Positions 1 to 8,659 of a stretch of DNA of 43,640 nt are shown in pieces. The notes under the pieces are model-generated. The model worked only from the letters and a program-made list of their open reading frames with translations, was not told the DNA's origin and ran no database searches. The translations under genes were made by a program, and so were the position numbers. The DNA comes from Chloroflexota bacterium (lineage in GTDB: Bacteria > Chloroflexota > Dehalococcoidia > Dehalococcoidales > RBG-16-60-22). How positions within the stretch are numbered: position 1 is the stretch's first letter; each line of letters opens with the position of its first letter. Where the stretch lies: contig JACPQH010000128.1 in assembly GCA_016190585.1 (NCBI GenBank), positions 1 to 43,640 of the forward strand. Direction: 5' to 3'.

Positions 1-88
1 CATGAAATAATCATGAATACCGTCAGGTAGATGCCCGGCGGGGAATAATGGCATAATGTAACAGGCGTGTGCAACCTGGAGCCGGTAA

Positions 89-919
89 ATGATTGATATG
101 GTCTCGCTCGGGGCGCTGTCCGTGTTCGTCGGTTTCCTGGGCTCGCTCACCGGCCTGGGCGGCGCCAGCATCCTCATTCCGATCCTGGTGCTTTTCGGCA
201 TCCCCGTCAAGGAAGCCATCGCCTCCGCGATGGTGGCGATTATCGCCACCTCGGCCGGCGCGGCGTCCTCCGGCGTCCGGGAGCGGACGGCCAACGTCAG
301 GGTCGCCATGTTCCTTGAGACCTTTACCATTCTGGGCGCCATCGCCGGGGCGACCATCACCACCGTTATCCCCGCCATTTTCCTGTACTTCTTCTTCGCC
401 GGCTTCCTGGCCACCTCTTTTTTGAGGGTCAAGCGTTCCCTGGCCGGCGATTTTACGCCCGCGGCCACCCAGGACCGTTTCTCCCGGTGGCTGGCCCTGG
501 AAGGCGGCTATTACGACCGGTCCAGCCGGCGGTTCTGCGCGTACCGGGTAACTAACGCCGCGCCGGGCGGGCTGGGGATGCTGGTCGCCGGGCTGGCCGC
601 CGGGATGCTGGGCATCGGGGCGGGCGCGTTCAAGGTAACCGTTCAGGAGAACGTTTTGCGCATGCCCCCGAAGGTCGCCAGCGCCACCAGCAACTTCATC
701 ATCGGCATGACGGCTCTTGCCGGGGTGAGCGTCTACCTCTTTTCCGGCCTGCTTAACGTCACCCTGATGGCCCCCATGGCCGTGGGCACGACCGTCGGCG
801 CGGTCATCGGCGGGCGGATGCTGAACCGGCTCAGCAACCGGCTGCTCCGGCTCCTGTTTTACGCCATCGTCGCTTACCTCATCGTCCAGATGCTTTACAA
901 GGGGGTAACGGCCCTGTGA
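89..919 (+). CDS. TauE/SafE family anion (sulfite-type) exporter
   Basis: Integral membrane permease of the TauE/SafE (former DUF81) family. Members are thought to export small anions such as sulfite, sulfoacetate or other organosulfur products. The 276-residue length is normal. The N-terminal half opens with the Gly-rich GLGG element at residues 22-25 inside the first membrane helix. The second half repeats it as GMLGIGAGAFKV, giving the two-fold repeat of the family, with about seven to eight hydrophobic segments in all. The ATG at 89 follows a GGAG-like site at about 78. The gene overlaps the next one by 4 nt (GTGA), so the two are translationally coupled. The substrate cannot be told from sequence. 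Confidence 0.9.
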   Translation: MIDMVSLGALSVFVGFLGSLTGLGGASILIPILVLFGIPVKEAIASAMVAIIATSAGAASSGVRERTANVRVAMFLETFTILGAIAGATITTVIPAIFLYFFFAGFLATSFLRVKRSLAGDFTPAATQDRFSRWLALEGGYYDRSSRRFCAYRVTNAAPGGLGMLVAGLAAGMLGIGAGAFKVTVQENVLRMPPKVASATSNFIIGMTALAGVSVYLFSGLLNVTLMAPMAVGTTVGAVIGGRMLNRLSNRLLRLLFYAIVAYLIVQMLYKGVTAL

Positions 920-1305
920 GCCGCCCGAAGCCGGGCAGCGCGCCGGAGCTCGAGTCGGCTATCAGCTACCTGCTCATTACCGGCGTGGCCATCAGCCTGG
1001 TGCTGGAGCTGCTGGGCGGGGCGGTCTTTTACCTGACCTACGGCCACCTGCGCGTCTCCCGCGAGGCCGGTATGTTCATCCAGGGGCGCGACTTCTTCTA
1101 CTTCTTGTACCAGCTCGCTGCCGGCAAGCTGGAGGCGAGTCCGGCGCTCCTCCTGATGATATCGGGCATCATGGTGCTGGTGCTGACCCCGCTGCTGCGG
1201 GTGGCGCTTTCGGTTATCTACTTCGCCCGGGCAAGGGACGCGAAATACGTGCTATTCACGCTGTTCGTGCTGGCGGTGCTGCTGGCAAGCCTCGCGCTGC
1301 ACTAG
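916..1305 (+). CDS. DUF1634 membrane protein
   Basis: Small membrane protein of 129 residues with three hydrophobic stretches (roughly residues 15-40, 75-95 and 108-128). It resembles the DUF1634 family, which is typically encoded directly after a TauE/SafE permease. It starts at GTG 916, overlapping the stop of the permease. The fixed pairing suggests an accessory subunit of the exporter, but its biochemical role is unknown. Confidence 0.85.
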   Translation: MSRPKPGSAPELESAISYLLITGVAISLVLELLGGAVFYLTYGHLRVSREAGMFIQGRDFFYFLYQLAAGKLEASPALLLMISGIMVLVLTPLLRVALSVIYFARARDAKYVLFTLFVLAVLLASLALH

Positions 1306-1352
1306 GCCGGACCCGATAACGGCGCTTTCGAAACGAGACGGAACAGGCAGGG

Positions 1353-1688
1353 CTATTTGCGCCAGGCCTTGATCATCTCGTATTGCAGGCGCCACTTTAT
1401 CTCGAAACCGCCGCTTTGCCACGCCCGTGACATCTCCTCGAAGGCGGCGGCCCGCTCCGGGCTGGCTTCATAGGCGTCGAAAGCGGCCTTGCTCTCAAAG
1501 CTGCATATCGAGAGGTAGCGCGGGTGGCCTTCCGTCCGGGTAATCAGCCGGTAGCGGGTGACTCCCTTCATGCCCTCGAACTTGAGAGACATCGGTACGT
1601 GGACCTCATTGTACCAGCGGTTGAACTTCGCTTCGACCTCCGGGGCGCACTCCGTGGCGGCGATATGAATTACCGGCGCGGCATCCAT
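1353..1688 (-). CDS. Small dimeric alpha/beta-barrel protein (DUF4286/EthD-like)
   Basis: A 111-residue protein whose beginning and middle (FNRWYNEVHVPM, then GVTRYR and RYLSICSFES) match the ferredoxin-like alpha/beta-barrel fold of DUF4286/EthD/Dabb proteins. Members dimerise and often act on or bind small aromatic or aliphatic carbonyl compounds. The gene is the last of the TRAP operon, 60 nt after dctM, so it may handle the transported substrate (inference). The start ATG at 1688 follows an AAAGGAGG site. No catalytic residue can be assigned with confidence; the His in EVHVP is conserved in relatives. Confidence 0.75.
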   Translation of the reverse strand: MDAAPVIHIAATECAPEVEAKFNRWYNEVHVPMSLKFEGMKGVTRYRLITRTEGHPRYLSICSFESKAAFDAYEASPERAAAFEEMSRAWQSGGFEIKWRLQYEMIKAWRK

Positions 1689-1748
1689 GTGACTCCTCCT
1701 TTCGCGGCTGCGGGAAACAGGTTCGAGAATCCTCGTCGCTTGCGACTC

Positions 1749-3071
1749 TTAGGGGATCATTTTAGACGGCAGCCACAGGGCGATGGCGGGGAAGGCCGTG
1801 AGCAGGGCGATCATTCCCAGGCAGGTTATGACGAATGGCATCACGCCTTTAAAGGCTTCCTCCGGGCTGATAAGACCTTTGGTGGCCGCGGACACCGTGA
1901 ACACATTCAGTCCCATGGGCGGCGTCAGCGCGCCAATCTCCACCAGTTGCACCACGATGACGCCGAACCAGATAGGGTCGAAACCTATCTCGGTGACGAG
2001 CGGGAAAAACACGGGCAGCGTCAGCACCAGCATGCTCATGGGATCGAACACCTGCCCGAGGAGAAGGTAGATGAACACGATCAGGACGTAGATGCCGAGG
2101 GAGGGCAAGGAGAGGCCGCGAACGAAATCGACGAAGATGGAGATAAACCCGCTCAGCTCCAGGAAGCGCGCGAAAAGGGTGGCCCCGATCAGTATGACAA
2201 AGATGACCGCGGTCATGGCGGCTACCTCGCCGATGATGGTCCCGAAGCGGGATGTCGGCAGCTTGGTCTTCCGGGCCAGGTAAATCAGGAAAGCCACGAA
2301 GGCGCCGACCGCCCCGGCCTGGGAAGGCGTGAACAGCCCGGAGTAAATGCCGCCCATCACCGCCAGGACGACAACCCCGACCGATGTCAGCGCGATAACG
2401 ACCTGGCCGGGTTGCAGCCGCTCGGCTTTTATCTGCTCCCGGGTGGCCTTAAGGGGGGCGAGCTCGGGCTTCAGCGTGACCAGCGCGACGACGGTAAGCA
2501 TGTACAGGGCGGTGTTCAGTATACCCGGGATTATGCCGGCGATAAGCAGCGGGCCGATGGATGTCTCGGTGATGATGCCGTAGATGACCATGGTGATGCT
2601 CGGCGGTATCATGACGGCCACGGTGGCCGACGAAGCGATGCAACCGGCGCTGAAGCTCCGCTTATAGCCGAGCTTCTCCATGCTGGGCAGGGTGATGGGC
2701 GTGAAGACGCCGCAGGCGGCCACCGACGACCCGCTGCACGCCCCGAAAATGGCCGAAAGCAGGATGACGATGTGGGCCAGGCCGCCGCGCACGCGGCCGA
2801 AGACGCGCTGCAGTAGGTTGAAGAGGGTGGGCATGATGTCCGTGCCGCCCAGGAGGTTGCCCATGAATATGAACAGGGGAACGATGGCCAGGGTGTAGCC
2901 GTAGGTGGAAGCGAAGACGACCTGCTGGCTGAAAGAGATGGCGATAAGCGGCGACTTGCTCAGCAGCAGACCCAGGAAACCGGCGACGCCCATGGCAAAG
3001 CCGATCGGGATCCCCCAGATAATCAGGAAGGCGAACAGGACAAATGACAGGCCAACGACGGCGATTTCCAT
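1749..3071 (-). CDS. dctM: TRAP transporter large permease (DctM)
   Basis: The 440-residue channel subunit of a tripartite ATP-independent periplasmic transporter, of the family's usual length with about 12 to 14 hydrophobic segments. Family-typical features include GIPIGFAMG near the N-terminus, FIFMGNLL around residues 87-94, GACSGSSVAACG near 120 and LTPPMGLNVF near the C-terminus. It drives solute uptake with a sodium or proton gradient, together with the small subunit encoded 1 nt upstream and the binding protein before that. The substrate is unknown, probably a carboxylate or other organic anion. Confidence 0.95.
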   Translation of the reverse strand: MEIAVVGLSFVLFAFLIIWGIPIGFAMGVAGFLGLLLSKSPLIAISFSQQVVFASTYGYTLAIVPLFIFMGNLLGGTDIMPTLFNLLQRVFGRVRGGLAHIVILLSAIFGACSGSSVAACGVFTPITLPSMEKLGYKRSFSAGCIASSATVAVMIPPSITMVIYGIITETSIGPLLIAGIIPGILNTALYMLTVVALVTLKPELAPLKATREQIKAERLQPGQVVIALTSVGVVVLAVMGGIYSGLFTPSQAGAVGAFVAFLIYLARKTKLPTSRFGTIIGEVAAMTAVIFVILIGATLFARFLELSGFISIFVDFVRGLSLPSLGIYVLIVFIYLLLGQVFDPMSMLVLTLPVFFPLVTEIGFDPIWFGVIVVQLVEIGALTPPMGLNVFTVSAATKGLISPEEAFKGVMPFVITCLGMIALLTAFPAIALWLPSKMIP

Positions 3072-3072
3072 G

Positions 3073-3618
3073 CTATCGATCAGGACGGGCGGCTAGCTCG
3101 TCCTTGCCTCTCCACAGGTTGACCGTGACTACCGCCTGGGAAACGGCCTGTACCGCGCAGATAAAGGTGAAAAGCACGGCGCCGATGAGCAGGCTCAGTC
3201 TCGCGGGGTACATGGCGATCGGGATCCCGGTCGGCACCACCTGTTTCTCGACGATGCTCTGCACCAGCATCGGCCACGATATCCAGACGACGCTAACCCC
3301 GAGCGCCAGGGCGACAAGATAGGAGACGAGCCTGACGACACTACCCGCGCGCCGGCGCAGCCTGGCGGTCAGCACGGTGATGGCGATCTGCCGGTCCATG
3401 TACTGGGACTGGGCGGCCGCCAGCCAGACGGCGGCGACCAGCGACATGCCTACCAGCTCGTAGGCTACCAGCACGGGGGCTTTGAATATCTGCGAGCTGA
3501 CGATGTCCACGATACCGGAAACCATCATTATCATGATGGATGCCGAGCTGCCAATCACTCCCAGCCGGGCTATTTTCCCGGCCAGGCCTGAAAGACGGCT
3601 CACCCCAGCGTTTTCCAT
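3073..3618 (-). CDS. dctQ: TRAP transporter small permease (DctQ)
   Basis: A 181-residue membrane protein with four hydrophobic helices, the expected architecture of the DctQ subunit that scaffolds DctM. The motif DRQIAITVLTARL after the second helix is family-typical. The start ATG at 3618 is preceded by an AAGGGAG site. Gene order dctP-dctQ-dctM is standard. A strong GC hairpin lies between dctP and this gene and may set the ratio of binding protein to permease. Confidence 0.93.
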   Translation of the reverse strand: MENAGVSRLSGLAGKIARLGVIGSSASIMIMMVSGIVDIVSSQIFKAPVLVAYELVGMSLVAAVWLAAAQSQYMDRQIAITVLTARLRRRAGSVVRLVSYLVALALGVSVVWISWPMLVQSIVEKQVVPTGIPIAMYPARLSLLIGAVLFTFICAVQAVSQAVVTVNLWRGKDELAARPDR

Positions 3619-3661
3619 GATCTCAAAACTCCCTTATTGTGTGCCGGGAACGCCGGGGTTC

Positions 3662-3687
3662 GGGGGGAAGGGTCTGCCCCTCCCCCC
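3662..3687 (-). terminator. GC-rich stem-loop between dctP and dctQ
   Basis: On the minus strand six G, A and three G pair with three C, T and six C around a short loop, giving about 10 base pairs. It has no T-run, so it is better read as an mRNA stabiliser or partial attenuator. It would favour the abundant binding protein over the membrane subunits (inference from position). Confidence 0.5.
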
Positions 3688-3714
3688 GTTAACACCCTGG
3701 CGCGTGCTGGTCGA

Positions 3715-4872
3715 TTATTTGAGAAGCCGGTCGGCAATGGCCTGGCCATCCGCCCAGACCTGTTCGGCGTCGGCGCGCGAGGCGCCCTTGCTCACCGCGA
3801 GGTCGATGGAATAAGCCTTGATCTTCGCCGCGGCGTCAACCCTGACCTGGGCCAGCGTCGCCGCATCGAGGCGGGTATAGGTCACGCCCGATTTCTCCAG
3901 GAAGGCGCGGTCCTCGTACTCTTTTTCCTTCATCATGTTGAAGGTCCAGTCCCGGGCCGCCAGCTTGACATCCAGCAGGACTTTCCTGACGTCTTCGGGC
4001 AGCTTGTTCCAGGTGGCCAGGTTGATAAGCGCGTAGTTCAGGTTGATGGGCAGGTCAAGCTCGAGCGCGTACTTGGCCGCTTCAAAGAACTTCAGCGACC
4101 TTGAGTACATGTAGTCGGTGGCCGTGGCGTTAATGGTGCCTCTGGACAGAGCCTCGTAAGTCTCCGGCATGGGGACGGAGACCGGCACCATGCCCAGGGA
4201 TTCCCAGACCTGGCCAAAGGCGGCGGTCATCAGGCGCATCTTCATGCCTTTGAGGTCGGTCAGGGTGTTGACCGGCTTGGTCGCCCAGATAGAGTAAGGC
4301 ATACCGGCGCCGGCGCGCAGCGTCATGACACCCTTTGATTGGTCTTCTTTGAGCAGCAATTGGCTTTCGGAGCGCACTACGTCAGGCAGAATGGCGGCCT
4401 TTGCCCAGTCGCCCATGCCCAGTGCGCCGACATTGGTATCAATCGCCAGGGGGAAGATGTCCGGGAAGTAGTTGTGGGGCACCTGGGCGATGTCAACGGC
4501 GCCCTTGCGCATCAGGTCAAGCATCTCGCCCGATTTGCCCAGGGAGCCGCCCCAGTGGAACTCGGCCTTCACCCGGCCGGGCAGACGTCTCTCGACTTCT
4601 TCAAAGAACCAGATATCGGCGATGCCCGGGGGCGCCGTGGCCGGGTTTTCCGAAGCGTAGATAAGCTTGATAGGCTCGACTTTCACCGGGGTAGGGGATG
4701 GTTTAGGCGCGGCGGTCGTCGGGGCCGCGGTGGTGGGCGCCTGGGTGGTTGGCGCCACGGTGGTCGGGGCGGGGGCAGGGCTTGGCGTCGGCCTGGAGCA
4801 GGCGAGCGCCAGGCTGAGGACCAGGACGAGACAGAAACCAACCAGGAACAGCTTGGAAACGTTCTTCCTCAA
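3715..4872 (-). CDS. dctP: TRAP transporter substrate-binding lipoprotein (DctP)
   Basis: A 385-residue extracytoplasmic binding protein. The first 25 residues form a lipoprotein signal (basic MRKNVSK, hydrophobic core, lipobox LALAC with Cys25). A low-complexity Thr/Ala/Pro linker at about residues 28-62 probably acts as a flexible tether. The DctP/TAXI-like body follows, with family features such as AEFHWGGSLGKSGEMLDLMR and GLKGMKMR. The start is TTG at 4872, preceded by GGGAGGT 8 nt upstream; no better start precedes the signal peptide. First gene of the operon, behind a consensus promoter. The ligand is unknown. Confidence 0.93.
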   Translation of the reverse strand: MRKNVSKLFLVGFCLVLVLSLALACSRPTPSPAPAPTTVAPTTQAPTTAAPTTAAPKPSPTPVKVEPIKLIYASENPATAPPGIADIWFFEEVERRLPGRVKAEFHWGGSLGKSGEMLDLMRKGAVDIAQVPHNYFPDIFPLAIDTNVGALGMGDWAKAAILPDVVRSESQLLLKEDQSKGVMTLRAGAGMPYSIWATKPVNTLTDLKGMKMRLMTAAFGQVWESLGMVPVSVPMPETYEALSRGTINATATDYMYSRSLKFFEAAKYALELDLPINLNYALINLATWNKLPEDVRKVLLDVKLAARDWTFNMMKEKEYEDRAFLEKSGVTYTRLDAATLAQVRVDAAAKIKAYSIDLAVSKGASRADAEQVWADGQAIADRLLK

Positions 4873-4956
4873 CTTGATTTACCTCCCTTTGCATATTACC
4901 TGAGGAGCCGGCCGCTTGAGCGGGTCAAGCTCACGCGCGGCGTTCTGATTTGACAA

Positions 4957-4985
4957 ATTATACACTCGGGCACCGAAGCTGTCAA
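4957..4985 (-). promoter_or_regulatory. Consensus sigma-70 promoter of the TRAP operon
   Basis: Reading the minus strand, TTGACA (4985-4980), a 17-nt spacer and TATAAT (4962-4957) match the sigma-70 consensus at all twelve positions. It lies about 85 nt upstream of the dctP start. The TTGACA/TGTCAA-type sequences also form an inverted pair across the promoter. Confidence 0.85.
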
Positions 4986-5053
4986 TATGAGATAAGCTAT
5001 TCAGTCGTAAAAATTCTGATAAATATTACAATCCGCTAGGCCAACCAGGCGAG

Positions 5054-7030
5054 TCAGGCCCCGCCAAGGGCGGCGGCGACATCCGACAGGCCCAGTTCCC
5101 GCAGTTTTTCTCCGGTCGGGATGCCTGTCTCGATGTCCCAGCCCCGTACCCGGTAGTACAGGTCGAGCCAGCCCGCCACCGCCTCACGGGAAAGCACGGC
5201 GCCCCTGGCCGGGCCGTTGCCGATGCCTTCCTCATAGAACCGGTCCGGCAGGTCGTACATCCCGCGCCTGAGGCCGAGCCGGGCGTCGAAGGCGCGCTGC
5301 AGGTTCCAGCTTCGCTCGCCGAGCCGGAGTATGTCGTCCTCCGAGGTGTCCGCGCCGCTGAAGGCGGAGTAGAGCCGGGCGTACATGCCGGGCGACATCC
5401 TGATGTGGAGGCACATGCCCAGGGCGTTGGGCACCATGACGAAGTCCTCCAGGAACTTCATCAGGCAGGCCTTGCCCTCGCCGTAAGCCAGCGGGTCCAC
5501 CCTGGGCGGCGAGCCGTATACCGTTAATTTCAGGCTCTCCGGCATTATCCTTTTAGAGACATAGTCCCGGACATACTCGTCGTCGCTCATGCCCTGCGTC
5601 TCCGGCGGCCGGATGAAGGGCAGCTTCTCGTAATGGGGCAGCAGGTGCGCCCCCTTGATGTTGTCGCCCCGGACGCCGGTAAGGTGGCTGGCGGCCAGCA
5701 TCCGTCCCGACCACCCCGTCCCCAGGCGGGGATCGGTCGGCAGCGGGGCCAGCCCGCGGACGTGCACCGCGTATCTCGGGGCCTCCCCGCCCAGCCTCTG
5801 CGCCGCCCGCGCGCTGCCTTCGGCCAGGATATCGCCCAGGCCCTCGCGCCGGCCGATGCGCCGTATCAGCTCGAAGATGACCTCCTCGTCCCCCCACGCT
5901 AGCTTCAGGCCGCCGGTGTCCTTATCGGAGATGACGCCGCGCTGGTATAGCTCGGTGGCGAAGCCGACCGCTTCCGCGCAGTTGCCCGAGTCCAACCCCA
6001 GCTTCTCGCAGAGCTGAAGGCAATAGCCCACCGCCGGGATGTTGTCCACGGCGCAGACGCCCGCCCAGTCGTTGGTCGCCCAGTTGACCCAGTCGCCCAT
6101 GACCAGGCCCTGGAATTTGCCCTCCTTGACCTCGAGGGTGTTGCAGCACTGGGGGCAGGCGTGGCAGGCCGAGGGGCTGTCGGTGCGGCGGTAGTGCGCC
6201 GCCTCAACTTGATTTAGGACGTTGGGCCAGTTGGCCGGCACACCTTCCTGGTAGTGCTTCCCGGCGATGTCGCCCGCCGCCAGCGCGGCGTCCCGCCGGA
6301 AGCCCAGGATACGCGTATACCAGCCAAAGGGCGGCTGGCCCCGGAGGTATTCAGAAACGGCCGCGACAAACGCCTCGCCGCGCGCCGGGCGGACGCCCTT
6401 CGTACCCCGGACGGCAACGGCTTTCAGGTTCTTGGCGCCCATGACCGCCCCCATGCCGGTGCGGCTGGCGCTGTGATGGTAGTCGACGGTTATCGAGGCG
6501 AAGGCGACCGCCTTCTCCCCGGCGGGGCCGATGGCCGCCACCCGCACCCGGTCGGCGGCGGCGGGGGCGAGCGACTGTTTCAGGACGTCGATGGTCTCCC
6601 AGGCGTCCCTGCCCCACAGGTGGCGGGCGCTCCGGAGCTGGACGTTATCATCGTCTATCCAGAGGTAGACCGGCTCGGCGGCCCGGCCCCGGATGACGAC
6701 CAGGCTGTAGCCGGCCCAGCGCAACTCGCCGGCAAAAAAGCCGCCGGCGTTTGACGTGCCTAATGTGCCGGTAATGGGCGACAGCGCGGCGACATCAAGC
6801 CGCCCCGAGCCGGGCGCCAGCGTGCCGCACAGCGGGCCGGCGGCCAGGACCAGGATGTTCTCCGGGCCGAGCGGTTTGACGCCAGGCGCGAGCGCGTCCC
6901 ACAGCACGCGGGCCGCCAGGCCGGTGCCGCCGATGTACTTCTCTATCAGCCCGGGGTCTATCGCCTCGCGGGAGACGCGCCCGCTGGTCAGGTCAACCAT
7001 CAGGGCGAATTCGGCTTTGTTATCATTCAT
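5054..7030 (-). CDS. Aldehyde:ferredoxin oxidoreductase family (tungsto/molybdo-bispterin) protein
   Basis: A 658-residue AOR-family enzyme. Members oxidise aldehydes to carboxylates, or do related reactions, at a W/Mo-bispterin centre with electrons passing to a [4Fe-4S] cluster. The N-terminal domain shows YIGGTGLAARVLWD and the pterin-site stretch GRTGMGAVMGAKNLKAVAV-like (SRTGMGAVMGAKNLKA). The cluster ligands are visible as Cys289, Cys292 and Cys296 in ACHACPQCC, with a fourth Cys at 540 in NALGMC. This is the classical Cx2Cx3C plus distal Cys pattern. The start ATG at 7030 lies 4 nt after the stop of a ferredoxin gene, its likely electron partner. The substrate is not deducible; family members include benzoyl-CoA-reductase-like, formaldehyde and tungsten AOR enzymes. 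Confidence 0.93.
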   Translation of the reverse strand: MNDNKAEFALMVDLTSGRVSREAIDPGLIEKYIGGTGLAARVLWDALAPGVKPLGPENILVLAAGPLCGTLAPGSGRLDVAALSPITGTLGTSNAGGFFAGELRWAGYSLVVIRGRAAEPVYLWIDDDNVQLRSARHLWGRDAWETIDVLKQSLAPAAADRVRVAAIGPAGEKAVAFASITVDYHHSASRTGMGAVMGAKNLKAVAVRGTKGVRPARGEAFVAAVSEYLRGQPPFGWYTRILGFRRDAALAAGDIAGKHYQEGVPANWPNVLNQVEAAHYRRTDSPSACHACPQCCNTLEVKEGKFQGLVMGDWVNWATNDWAGVCAVDNIPAVGYCLQLCEKLGLDSGNCAEAVGFATELYQRGVISDKDTGGLKLAWGDEEVIFELIRRIGRREGLGDILAEGSARAAQRLGGEAPRYAVHVRGLAPLPTDPRLGTGWSGRMLAASHLTGVRGDNIKGAHLLPHYEKLPFIRPPETQGMSDDEYVRDYVSKRIMPESLKLTVYGSPPRVDPLAYGEGKACLMKFLEDFVMVPNALGMCLHIRMSPGMYARLYSAFSGADTSEDDILRLGERSWNLQRAFDARLGLRRGMYDLPDRFYEEGIGNGPARGAVLSREAVAGWLDLYYRVRGWDIETGIPTGEKLRELGLSDVAAALGGA

Positions 7031-7034
7031 GCTG

Positions 7035-7457
7035 TTACGCCTCTTCTGAGCCGGTTGCCGGCTTGATGTAGCGCATCGCCCCGGACGGGCAGAAGCTCAC
7101 GCAGGCGGGATCGCCGCCGCACAGGTCGCACTTGACCGCCACGTTCGACCCGGTGATGAATATGCCCCCGGTGGGGCAGGCGGCCGCGCAGTCGCCGCAG
7201 CCGGAGCACGTCGCCGCGTCGACGCTCACCAGTCCCCCGGACAGGGCCAGGCTGCCGGACGGGCAGGCAGCGACGCAGGCCGGGGGGTCGCAGTGGGCGC
7301 AGTAGCCAGCCCGGTGGAGTATCGTCTTTTCTTCCGTGACGATGCGTATCACCGCGCCGTCCCGCCGGAAGACGCCCTCGCGCCGGAAAGAGCATATCAT
7401 CTCGCAGAAAAGGCAGCCGGTACACCGGCCGGGCTCGCATATCAGTTGCTGGCGCAT
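7035..7457 (-). CDS. Four-cluster 4Fe-4S ferredoxin, AOR electron-transfer subunit
   Basis: A 140-residue iron-sulfur protein with 16 or more Cys in four groups: CTGCLFCEMIC near the N-terminus, CAHCDPPACVAACP, CSGCGDCAAACP and CDLCGGDPACVSFCP. This is the HycB/DmsB-like arrangement that carries four [4Fe-4S] clusters. It lies immediately upstream of the AOR gene and almost certainly passes electrons from it. The start ATG at 7457 has only a weak G-rich site upstream. It is cytoplasmic, with no signal peptide. Confidence 0.92.
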   Translation of the reverse strand: MRQQLICEPGRCTGCLFCEMICSFRREGVFRRDGAVIRIVTEEKTILHRAGYCAHCDPPACVAACPSGSLALSGGLVSVDAATCSGCGDCAAACPTGGIFITGSNVAVKCDLCGGDPACVSFCPSGAMRYIKPATGSEEA

Positions 7458-7510
7458 ATCATGCCCCCATGATTTTTTAAAGCCCGCCTTGCCAAGACCG
7501 TCTATGAACC

Positions 7511-7588
7511 GTCATAGCGAGACCATTCCGCGGGCGTCGGGAAGGCGAAGCAATCTCGGATTGCCGCGGGCTTCGCCCTCGCAATGAC
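7511..7588. repeat. REP-like palindromic intergenic element
   Basis: The ends GTCATAGCGAG (7511-7521) and CTCGCAATGAC (7578-7588) are inverted copies with one mismatch. The inside carries GAAGCAATCTC and GGATTGCCGCGGGCTTCG, a familiar extragenic palindrome type in many bacteria. It fills the gap between the ferredoxin gene and the upstream conserved gene and could terminate or stabilise transcripts. Confidence 0.6.
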
Positions 7589-7624
7589 GATTCACCCGTT
7601 TTCAGAAAGCCGCACGATCGCCTT

Positions 7625-8659
7625 TTAAGGTTCTTTAATCTGCCTGGTTACCGCCCTGGTGTCGCCGAAGGTGGGGATGACCACGATATGGTATGGCACC
7701 GGCGAGCCGGTCACCACCACCATGATGTCCTCCGGCTTCTCGCAGGGCTTGACCAGGCCGTCGAGCACGAACATCGGCTTGCTCGGCGTGGCCACCGCGG
7801 CCGGGTAGTCCGTTACCGGCGCTCCGGCCAGCGCGAAGATAGCCTCCTTGAGCTTCGACTTGGTAAAGCCCGCCTTCGCCAGGATGGCGGCGTGCGCCGA
7901 GGTCAGCACCACCAGGGGCTCCCCCTGGGTAAAGGCCATGTTGTTGTTGCCCCAGGTCGACATGGCGTTGGCGATGAGCTTGATAAATAGCTCAGGTGAG
8001 GGCACGTTGGTGATGTTGTTGTGCGTGCCCTGGCCGCCGGTGACGGTAACGGCGCTCGCCGCGCGGTCGCAGCCCCGCTCGACATGCAGCGGCGCCCAGG
8101 GGCTCCCTTCCTCGTCCTCGCCGAAGCAGAAGGTGTACTTGCCCGGCATACCGTGGATGGCGCGGTCGACCGTATCCGGCGCGCCGCCCCCGATGTTGAG
8201 CAGCACCAGGCGCACCGCCCGGCCGATGGTGGCGTTTGCCCGCCAGCCCGGCCCCATGCAGCCCAGGGCGCAGTTCACGTTCAGTTTTTGACGCGCCGGC
8301 CCGTTGATGATAAGCACCGGCCCGACCGGGTTGGTGGTGGTCTGGATGCCGCCGAGGTGGAACTCCGGCGCGGCCATCGCCTCGACCGCGGCGATAACCA
8401 CCGGCAGGTACTCCGGCCGGCAGCCGGCCATCACGGCGTTGACGGCTATCTTCTCGACGGTCGCCTCGCCGTCGAGGGGGGCTACCCTGGCAACGACCTC
8501 GCCCGGCGCCCGGCCGGTATAATCGAGCATCCCCTGCACCCTGTCCTCGGTGGGCGGGACGATCGGCAGACCGTCGCCCCAGCCCTGCCGCATGACGTAA
8601 TCGTAGACGTCGTCCAGGGACTCCGGAAGCTCGTGTCTCTTCGATCCAAGCTCGCTCAT
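7625..8659 (-). CDS. Conserved protein of unknown function, partner of the UGSC selenoprotein
   Basis: A 344-residue soluble protein that I recognise only as the conserved neighbour of UGSC proteins. Visible features are an N-terminal helix-rich stretch with DGLPIVPPTEDRV, the motif AVMAGCRPEYLPVVIAAV at about residues 80-97, then TTTNPVGPVLIINGP, and NCALGCMGPGWRANATIGRA, followed by GGQGTHNN. Cys residues in MAGC, NCALGC, ERGC and KPC could be redox or metal ligands. The start ATG overlaps the selenoprotein stop (ATGA), with GGGAGG 4 nt upstream, so the two are coupled and probably act together. No enzymatic activity is assigned. Confidence 0.75.
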   Translation of the reverse strand: MSELGSKRHELPESLDDVYDYVMRQGWGDGLPIVPPTEDRVQGMLDYTGRAPGEVVARVAPLDGEATVEKIAVNAVMAGCRPEYLPVVIAAVEAMAAPEFHLGGIQTTTNPVGPVLIINGPARQKLNVNCALGCMGPGWRANATIGRAVRLVLLNIGGGAPDTVDRAIHGMPGKYTFCFGEDEEGSPWAPLHVERGCDRAASAVTVTGGQGTHNNITNVPSPELFIKLIANAMSTWGNNNMAFTQGEPLVVLTSAHAAILAKAGFTKSKLKEAIFALAGAPVTDYPAAVATPSKPMFVLDGLVKPCEKPEDIMVVVTGSPVPYHIVVIPTFGDTRAVTRQIKEP

